Position numbers and translations under genes: made by a program
Notes under the pieces: model-generated
Database searches by the model: none
What the model was told of the DNA's origin: nothing
The model's input: the letters and a program-made list of their open reading frames with translations, nothing else
Part shown: positions 6,349 through 11,296 of the stretch, piece after piece
Layout: every line of letters starts with the position of its first letter
Numbering within the stretch: position 1 is the stretch's first letter
Assembly: GCA_021300125.1 (NCBI GenBank)
Contig: JAJTHX010000179.1
Span: 1 to 11,296, forward strand
Length of the DNA stretch: 11,296 nucleotides
Direction: 5' to 3'
Source: Betaproteobacteria bacterium
GTDB taxonomy: Bacteria; Pseudomonadota; Gammaproteobacteria; Burkholderiales; SG8-41

Positions 6349-6801
6349 ATGCAAGTCATTCTGCTTGAAAAAGTCGTCAACCTCGGCACCCTCGGCGATG
6401 TCGTCCGCGTCAAGGACGGCTACGCGCGCAATTTCCTGATTCCGCAGGGCAAGGCCAAGCGCGCCACCCAGTCCAACCTCGCCGAGTTCGAAAAGCGTCG
6501 TGCCGAACTGGAAAAAGCGCAGGCCGAGCTGCTGGCCCAGTCGCAGGAGAAGGCCGCCAAACTCGAAGGCATGATGGTGCAGATCACGCAAAAGGCCGGC
6601 GTGGATGGCAAGCTCTTCGGTTCGGTCACCAACTCCGACATTTCCGAAGCCCTCAAGAAGCAGGGCATCGAGGTGCCGAAGGCCGCGATCCGCATGCCGG
6701 AAGGCCCGCTCAAGATGATCGGCGATTACCCGATCAAGGTTGCGCTGCACGCCGACGTGGTGGTCTCGATCACCGTCTCGGTGCTCGGCGACGCCAGCTG
6801 A
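6349..6801 (+). CDS. rplI: 50S ribosomal protein L9
   Basis: L9 binds 23S rRNA near the L1 stalk with its N-terminal domain and reaches out along the ribosome, helping to maintain reading frame. At 150 residues it matches the usual length. The L9 signature is at residues 13-36: [20 protein letters not shown] followed by QGKA. A long charged helix, about residues 45-75, links it to the C-terminal domain ([12 protein letters not shown], then [13 protein letters not shown]). GAGAGG at 6337-6342 overlaps the rpsR stop codon and acts as the ribosome site. It is the last gene of the operon and is followed by a strong intrinsic terminator. Confidence 0.98.
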   Translation: MQVILLEKVVNLGTLGDVVRVKDGYARNFLIPQGKAKRATQSNLAEFEKRRAELEKAQAELLAQSQEKAAKLEGMMVQITQKAGVDGKLFGSVTNSDISEALKKQGIEVPKAAIRMPEGPLKMIGDYPIKVALHADVVVSITVSVLGDAS

Positions 6802-6845
6802 CCGGGGGCCGGTTCCGCCACAGAATCAAGGCGTTAAGCGGGGTC

Positions 6846-6873
6846 AAAAAAGGGCTGGCGACAGCCCTTTTTT
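6846..6873 (+). terminator. Intrinsic terminator of the rpsF-rplI operon
   Basis: AAAAAAGGGCT (6846-6856) pairs perfectly with AGCCCTTTTTT (6863-6873) around the six-base loop GGCGAC. The T6 run, followed by ATTTG, supplies the U-tract. Because A6 stands on the other side, the structure could also stop transcripts from the minus strand. It separates dnaB from the ribosomal operon. Confidence 0.92.
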
Positions 6874-6892
6874 ATTTGTTACAGTCGGATGG

Positions 6893-6908
6893 GGCGCAGT
6901 GCAGCGCC
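6893..6908. other. Small inverted repeat between rplI and dnaB
   Basis: GGCGC (6893-6897) and GCGCC (6904-6908) flank AGTGCA. It lies between the rplI terminator and an AT-rich stretch (6911-6930) ahead of dnaB, where a dnaB promoter is expected. I could not identify a good -35/-10 pair there. It could be an operator or chance. Confidence 0.25.
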
Positions 6909-6951
6909 TGATATTTTTCCCATTTAAATCAGATACTTACAGGCCAACCCA

Positions 6952-8361
6952 ATGGTGCAGCTGGTCACTCCGCTTGCCAAGGACCCGCAACTCGAGGCGG
7001 CACGTACGCCGCCGCATTCGATCGAGGCCGAGCAGTCGGTGCTCGGCGGCCTGCTGCTGGACAACAGCGCCTGGGACCGCATCGGTGATGTGGTGACCGA
7101 AGCCGATTTCTATCGCGCCGACCATCGCCTGATTTTCCAGCACATCGCGCAGCTGATCGAGCACAACCGCCCGGCGGATGCACTGACCGTGGCCGAGAGC
7201 CTGGAGCGCAGCGGCAAGCTGCAGGAGGCGGGCGGCCAGGCCTATGTCGGCACGCTCGCGCTGAACACCCCCAGTGCGGCCAACATCCGCCGCTACGCCG
7301 AGATCGTGCGCGAGCGCTCGATCCTGCGCAATCTCGCGGCGGTCGGCACCCGCATCTCCGATTCCGCCTATACGCCCAGCGGCAAGGATGCCCAGGTGCT
7401 GATCGACGAGGCCGAGGCGCTGGTGTTCCAGATCGCAGAGGCGGGTGCGAAGACGCGGCAGGGCTTCACCAAGATTGATCCGCTGCTGACCGAGACGGTC
7501 GAGCGCATCGACATGCTCTACAGCCGCGAGAACAAGAGCGACGTCATCGGCCTGCCCACCGGTTTCGTGGACCTTGACCGCATGACCTCGGGGCTGCACG
7601 GCGGCGAGATGGTGGTGATCGCGGGGCGCCCTTCCATGGGCAAGACCGCGCTGGCGATGAACATGGCGGAGAATGCCGCGCTCGAGAGCAAAAAGGCGGT
7701 GGCCGTGTTCAGCATGGAGATGTCCGGGCCCCAGCTTGCGATGCGGATGATCGGCTCGGTCGGGCGGGTTGACCAGCACCAGCTGCGCACCGGCACCTTC
7801 AAGGAGGAAGACTGGCCGCGGCTGGTGGATGCCGTGGGCAAGCTCAATGACTCGCATATTTTCATCGACGATACCGCGGGACTGAACGTTCTCGAGGTGC
7901 GCTCGCGCGCGCGGCGGCTGCACCGCCAGTGCGGCGGACTCGCGCTGATCGTGGTGGATTACCTGCAGCTGATGTCAGGCACATCCTCGGGCGGGCGCGA
8001 CGAGAACCGCGCCACCGAGATCGCCGAGATCTCGCGTTCGCTCAAGGGCATCGCCAAGGAGCTCAAGGTGCCGGTGATCGCGCTGTCGCAGCTCAACCGC
8101 GGGGTCGATTCACGCCAGGACAAGCGGCCAATGATGTCGGACCTGCGTGAATCCGGGGCCATCGAGCAGGATGCCGACGTGATCCTGTTCATCTACCGCG
8201 ACGAGGTCTACAACCCGGATTCGCCGCGCAAGGGTATTGCCGAGATCATCATCGGCAAGCAGCGCAACGGCCCTGTGGGCAAGGTGGATCTGACTTTCCT
8301 CGGACGCTACACGCGGTTCGAGAACTATGCCGGTGGCGGCATCGGCCCAGCCGAATACTAG
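6952..8361 (+). CDS. dnaB: Replicative DNA helicase DnaB
   Basis: DnaB is the hexameric 5'-3' helicase at the replication fork, driven by ATP. The protein has 469 residues, as expected (E. coli 471). The N-terminal DnaG-interacting domain (about 20-120) starts PPHSIEAEQSVLGGLLLD. The RecA-like domain starts near 195 with GLPTGFVDLDRMTSGLHGGE. Walker A is GRPSMGKT at 225-232. Walker B is LIVVDYLQL with Asp336. The conserved SDLRESGAIEQDADVI begins at 396, and FLGRYTRFENY closes the fold. No intein interrupts the P-loop. The ATG at 6952 fits the family start; its ribosome site is weak (AGG eight bases upstream). The strong terminator before it implies its own promoter. phoH converges on it, with 54 bp between. 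Confidence 0.98.
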   Translation: MVQLVTPLAKDPQLEAARTPPHSIEAEQSVLGGLLLDNSAWDRIGDVVTEADFYRADHRLIFQHIAQLIEHNRPADALTVAESLERSGKLQEAGGQAYVGTLALNTPSAANIRRYAEIVRERSILRNLAAVGTRISDSAYTPSGKDAQVLIDEAEALVFQIAEAGAKTRQGFTKIDPLLTETVERIDMLYSRENKSDVIGLPTGFVDLDRMTSGLHGGEMVVIAGRPSMGKTALAMNMAENAALESKKAVAVFSMEMSGPQLAMRMIGSVGRVDQHQLRTGTFKEEDWPRLVDAVGKLNDSHIFIDDTAGLNVLEVRSRARRLHRQCGGLALIVVDYLQLMSGTSSGGRDENRATEIAEISRSLKGIAKELKVPVIALSQLNRGVDSRQDKRPMMSDLRESGAIEQDADVILFIYRDEVYNPDSPRKGIAEIIIGKQRNGPVGKVDLTFLGRYTRFENYAGGGIGPAEY

Positions 8362-8381
8362 CGGGCCTGCTGCGCAGCCCG
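8362..8381. other. Hairpin in the dnaB/phoH convergent gap
   Basis: CGGG (8362-8365) plus CTGC (8367-8370) pair with GCAG (8374-8377) plus CCCG (8378-8381), with one bulged C and a three-base loop. It starts right after the dnaB stop codon, between convergent genes, a usual place for a shared terminator. There is no T-run on either side, so intrinsic termination is doubtful. Confidence 0.3.
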
Positions 8382-8415
8382 ATCGCTGCGGCCCTGGGAA
8401 CGTAGTACTTCGGGA

Positions 8416-9852
8416 TTAGAGCGACTCCGCCGCGAAATCCGCCAGCCGCGAACGCTCGCCACGCACCAGCGTGACATGGCCGCCGTGCGGCCAGCCCTTC
8501 ATGCGGTCCACCACGTAGGTCAGGCCCGAGCTGCCCTCGGTCAGGTACGGCGTGTCGATCTGCGAGATGTTGCCCAGGCATACCACCTTGGTGCCGGGGC
8601 CGGCGCGGGTGATCAGGGTCTTCATCTGCTTCGGCGTCAGGTTCTGCGCCTCGTCGATGATGAGGAACTTGTTGAGGAAGGTGCGGCCGCGCATGAAGTT
8701 GAGCGACTTCACCTTGATCCGCGAGCGGATCAGGTCGCGCGTCGCGGCGCGGCCCCATTCCCCGGCCTCGTTGTCACTGTGGTTGAGCACGTCGAGGTTG
8801 TCCTCCAGTGCGCCCATCCAGGGATTCATTTTTTCTTCCTCGGTGCCGGGCAGGAAGCCGATGTCCTCGCCCACCGGCACCGTGACGCGGGTGACGATGA
8901 TCTCGGAGAAGAGTTTTTCATCCAGGGTCTGCGCAAGGCCCGCGGCCAGCGTCATCAGGGTCTTGCCGCTGCCGGCCTGGCCGAGCAGGGTGATGAAATC
9001 GATGTCCGGATTCATCAGCGCGTTGAGCGCGAAGTTCTGCTCGCGGTTGCGCGCGGTGATGCCCCATACCGCGTTCCTCTGGTGGCTGTAGTCCTTCAGC
9101 GTCTGCAGGATGGCGGTCTTGCCGCTGACCTCCCTGACCTGTGCCTGGAAGGGCTGGTCGCCCTCAAGGTGCACGAACTGGTTGACCAGCAGGCTCGCGC
9201 ACAGCGGCCCGTTGACGCGGTAAAACGTCTGTCCGGCCTGCTGCCAGGACTCCATGTTCTTGCCGTGGCTGTCCCAGAAATCCCCCGGCAGCGCGCAGAT
9301 TCCGGTGTAGAGCAGGTCGGAATCCTCGAGCACCTCGTCGTTGAAATAGTCCTCGGCGGCGAGTCCCAGCGCACGCGCCTTGATGCGCATGTTGATGTCC
9401 TTAGACACCAGGATCACCTGGCGCTTGGGATGCTTTTCCTGCAGGTGCTTGACCACGCCGATGATCTGGTTGTCGGCCTTGCCGCTGGGCAGGCTTGAAG
9501 GCAGCGAGCCGTTGATGGCCTCGGTCTGCAGGAACAGCTTGCCGGCGGCGGCCTTGTCGCCGTGGGCGGCGAGCGGGATGCCTTCGATGATTTCTCCTTC
9601 GAGGGCGCCGATGACCTCGTCGAGGTAGCGGCTCGCCTGGCGCGCGTTGCGCGAGACTTCGGACATGCCTTTCTTGTTCCCGTCGAGTTCCTCGAGGGTG
9701 GCCATCGGGATGAAGAGGTCGTGTTCCTCGAAGCGGAACAGCGAGGTGGGATCGTGCATCAGCACGTTGGTGTCCAGCACGAAGAGCTTGGTGCTGGCGG
9801 GCAGGCGGGATACGTTGGTGGTGGAGGAAACGGCTGGCTTGCGCTGGATCAT
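8416..9852 (-). CDS. phoH: PIN-domain/PhoH-type ATPase fusion (PhoH2-like)
   Basis: The protein combines an N-terminal PIN nuclease-like domain with a C-terminal PhoH ATPase; proteins of this architecture (PhoH2) have been described as ATP-driven RNA helicase-RNases. It has 478 residues. The PIN domain (about 22-165) shows LFVLDTNVLMHD with Asp27, LEELDGNKK with Glu54/Glu55, ADNQII with Asp127 and VSKDINMRIKA with Asp152, so the acidic set is intact. The ATPase domain has Walker A GQAGSGKT at 291-298 and Walker B FLIIDEAQNL with Asp400-Glu401, then LTPKQMKTLITRAGPGTK and a GNISQID motif. The ATG at 9852 has GGGAGG three bases upstream. It follows bcp on the same strand after 49 bp, so the two are probably co-transcribed. 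The RNA target in this organism is unknown. Confidence 0.93.
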   Translation of the reverse strand: MIQRKPAVSSTTNVSRLPASTKLFVLDTNVLMHDPTSLFRFEEHDLFIPMATLEELDGNKKGMSEVSRNARQASRYLDEVIGALEGEIIEGIPLAAHGDKAAAGKLFLQTEAINGSLPSSLPSGKADNQIIGVVKHLQEKHPKRQVILVSKDINMRIKARALGLAAEDYFNDEVLEDSDLLYTGICALPGDFWDSHGKNMESWQQAGQTFYRVNGPLCASLLVNQFVHLEGDQPFQAQVREVSGKTAILQTLKDYSHQRNAVWGITARNREQNFALNALMNPDIDFITLLGQAGSGKTLMTLAAGLAQTLDEKLFSEIIVTRVTVPVGEDIGFLPGTEEEKMNPWMGALEDNLDVLNHSDNEAGEWGRAATRDLIRSRIKVKSLNFMRGRTFLNKFLIIDEAQNLTPKQMKTLITRAGPGTKVVCLGNISQIDTPYLTEGSSGLTYVVDRMKGWPHGGHVTLVRGERSRLADFAAESL

Positions 9853-9901
9853 GAGCCTCCCGGGCGGCAGGTGACGGAAAGAAACCGTGGTGGCCGGGGG
9901 C

Positions 9902-10381
9902 TCAGCCGAGGGTTTTTACGAATTCCAGCACCTCCTCGACATGCCCCGGAACCTTCACGCCGCGCCATTCGCGGCGGATGGTGCCCTTGCGGTCAATGAC
10001 GAAGGTGCTGCGTTCGATGCCGCGCACCTTCTTGCCGTACATGTTTTTCATCTTGATGACGTCGAAGGCCTTGCAGGCTTCTTCTTCGACGTCGCTCAGG
10101 AGTTCGAAGGGAAAGCCCATCTTCGCCTTGAAATTCTCGTGCGACTTCAGGCTGTCGCGCGACACGCCGAGGATGGCTGCGCCGGCCTTCGCGAACTTCG
10201 GGTGGAGGTCGCGGAAATTCTGGCCCTCGGTGGTGCAGCCGGGGGTGTTGTCTTTCGGGTAGAAGTAAAGCACCAGCGTCTTGCCGAGCAGGCTGCTCAG
10301 GCGGATGCTGCGGCCGCCGGTCGCGGGGAGCTCGACGTCCGGGGCGGGCTGTTCCAACAGGCTGGTTTCGGATGTTGCCAT
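9902..10381 (-). CDS. bcp: Thiol peroxidase of the Bcp/PrxQ peroxiredoxin family
   Basis: The enzyme reduces hydrogen peroxide and organic hydroperoxides in the cytoplasm, usually with thioredoxin. I chose the ATG at 10381 (159 residues), since the family starts here (PAPDVELPATGG at 12-23); a longer in-frame start at 10516 adds 45 residues unlike any Prx. The peroxidatic site is YPKDNTPGCTTE with Cys49. The position five residues later, Cys in E. coli Bcp, is Gln54. The only other cysteine is Cys103 (EEEACKAF), which may act as resolving residue or be absent from the cycle. KNMYGKKVRGIERSTFVIDRKG is typical of proteobacterial Bcp. The ribosome site is weak (AAGATAGA, about ten bases upstream). 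phoH follows 49 bp downstream and ugd diverges upstream. Confidence 0.95.
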   Translation of the reverse strand: MATSETSLLEQPAPDVELPATGGRSIRLSSLLGKTLVLYFYPKDNTPGCTTEGQNFRDLHPKFAKAGAAILGVSRDSLKSHENFKAKMGFPFELLSDVEEEACKAFDVIKMKNMYGKKVRGIERSTFVIDRKGTIRREWRGVKVPGHVEEVLEFVKTLG

Positions 10382-10437
10382 GAGTCTGAATCTATCTTGG
10401 CTGAATTTTCCGGCGCTTGCAACAGGGAGTTGGTGTG

Positions 10438-10494
10438 TTTGCGCAACTGCCGCAAAACCGTCATGCCATCGCAATGCCGCTGCAAACTGCGCAA
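10438..10494. promoter_or_regulatory. CGCAA motif cluster in the bcp-ugd divergent region
   Basis: The 183-bp region between the divergent bcp and ugd starts has CGCAA at 10442, 10451, 10470 and 10490. The last three are 19 and 20 bp apart, about two helical turns. TTTGCG (10438-10443) and CGCAAA (10451-10456) also form an inverted repeat with a seven-base spacer. This could be a regulator site serving either gene. No clear -35/-10 pair is visible nearby, so the call is tentative. Confidence 0.3.
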
Positions 10495-10564
10495 CCGATG
10501 CTGTCGCCGCGGACAAGGTGCGCGATCAGGCGCGCGCGGGATGCCGGGGCAGCGGGGGTTGGTG

Positions 10565-11296
10565 ATGCGCATCGTCATCATGGGTTGCGGTTATGTGGGA
10601 CTGGTCACGGGTGCCTGCCTGGCCGAGAAGGGCAGCCGTGTGACCTGCATCGACAACAACCACCGCAGGATCACCGGACTGCGCATGGGTATGGTGCCTT
10701 TCCATGAGCCGGGCCTCGAGGAACTGGTGCTGCGCAACGTGCAGCAGCGGCGGCTGGCATTTGCCGAAGATCCGCGCGAGGCGCTGTGTGATGCCGATGT
10801 TGCCTTCATCACCGTCGGGACGCCTTCGCTCGAAAACGGCAGCGCCGATACCCGCCAGGTTTTCGCCGCTGCTTCCGACATCGCGCGCCATGCGCGGGCC
10901 GGCTGCATCATTGTCAACAAGTCCACGTCGCCGCCGGGCACCGCTGAGGCCATCCGCAGACTGGCCGAAAGCGAGGCGGCGTGCCGCGGCAACATGGCCC
11001 CGTGTCCGGTGGCCTCCAATCCCGAGTTCCTGCGCGAGGGCGCGGCGGTTGCCGATTTCATGCATCCGGACCGTGTCGTACTTGGCAGCGACGACGAGCG
11101 CGCCGCGGAAATCATGCGCACGCTCTACGCGCCCTTCATCCGGGACGGGGAAGGCTGGCTGGTGATGCGCCCGCGCGACGCCGAACTGGCCAAATATGCC
11201 GCCAATGCGATGCTGGCGACCCGGATCTCGTTCATGAACGAGATCGCGCGCCTGTGCAGTGCCCTCGGTGCGGACATCGAGCAGGTGCGCCGCGGC
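10565..11296 (+). CDS. ugd: UDP-glucose 6-dehydrogenase, 3' end beyond window
   Basis: The enzyme oxidises UDP-glucose to UDP-glucuronate with two NAD+, feeding capsule, exopolysaccharide or lipopolysaccharide synthesis. The frame is open to the right edge, and 244 residues of about 430-450 are visible. The NAD-binding Rossmann fold opens MRIVIMGCGYVGLVTGACLA with the GxGYVG loop at 7-12, and Asp30 ends the second strand. TVGTP lies at 83-87. Residues matching the catalytic set of the family are Thr121 (in NKSTSPPGT), Glu154 and Glu158 (in SNPEFLREGAA), and Lys210 and Asn214 (in AKYAANAML). The catalytic cysteine lies beyond the edge. The NKSTSPPGT segment differs from the more usual KSTVPVGT. 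The ATG at 10565 is chosen by homology; a G-rich stretch (10551-10555) is the only ribosome-site candidate. GDP-mannose dehydrogenase is a less likely alternative. Confidence 0.93.
   Translation, partial: MRIVIMGCGYVGLVTGACLAEKGSRVTCIDNNHRRITGLRMGMVPFHEPGLEELVLRNVQQRRLAFAEDPREALCDADVAFITVGTPSLENGSADTRQVFAAASDIARHARAGCIIVNKSTSPPGTAEAIRRLAESEAACRGNMAPCPVASNPEFLREGAAVADFMHPDRVVLGSDDERAAEIMRTLYAPFIRDGEGWLVMRPRDAELAKYAANAMLATRISFMNEIARLCSALGADIEQVRRG

Noticed and set aside
5073..6413. A 446-codon minus-strand frame opposite rpsF, priB and rpsR
   Set aside because: It covers three unmistakable genes and the operon promoter; its composition (His, Arg, Ala, Val) is typical of antisense shadow translation.
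8476..9498. A 340-codon plus-strand frame opposite phoH
   Set aside because: Antisense shadow of a well-supported PIN-PhoH gene.
10382..10516. A 45-residue N-terminal extension of Bcp
   Set aside because: The family starts at the ATG at 10381, and the extra residues would come from the divergent promoter region.

Overview
The window looks like a chromosomal segment of a high-GC betaproteobacterium. The main reason is the conserved order rpsF-priB-rpsR-rplI followed by dnaB, with protein sequences close to the beta/gamma-proteobacterial forms. The order below that level cannot be fixed from the sequence. No tRNA, rRNA, insertion sequence, integrase or CRISPR array is visible.

Layout. (1) Bases 1-5101 hold an accessory two-partner secretion (TPS) locus. 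It consists of a very large Gly/Ser/Asn-rich beta-helical exoprotein (TpsA), cut off at its N-terminus by the window edge, and then its FhaC/ShlB-type outer-membrane transporter (TpsB). (2) A strong sigma70-like promoter and a GC-rich leader hairpin precede the operon rpsF-priB-rpsR-rplI (5280-6801), which ends at a textbook intrinsic terminator. (3) dnaB, the replicative helicase (6952-8361), follows on the same strand. (4) On the minus strand, bcp (peroxiredoxin) and then phoH (PIN-PhoH fusion) form a likely two-gene unit (8416-10381) that converges on dnaB. (5) A UDP-glucose 6-dehydrogenase gene (ugd) diverges from bcp and runs off the right edge.

How the genes work together. TpsB should secrete TpsA across the outer membrane by the standard TPS route. 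The ribosomal operon and dnaB are core translation and replication genes; PriB assists primosome assembly around DnaB. bcp removes peroxides. PhoH is an ATPase coupled to a PIN RNase-like domain. ugd makes UDP-glucuronate for surface polysaccharide. A surface adhesin and a capsule or exopolysaccharide precursor gene therefore flank a core housekeeping block.

I do not see a clearly undescribed system. The most unusual material is in the TPS locus. TpsA has about 14 degenerate Gly-rich repeat units with two period classes (about 40 and about 33 residues). Its only visible cysteine is the penultimate residue. There is a G8 tract in tpsA and an A9 tract directly after the tpsB start codon, either of which could allow slippage. 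Smaller points are the candidate S6:S18 leader, a 13-bp-period repeat between priB and rpsR, and a cluster of CGCAA motifs between bcp and ugd.
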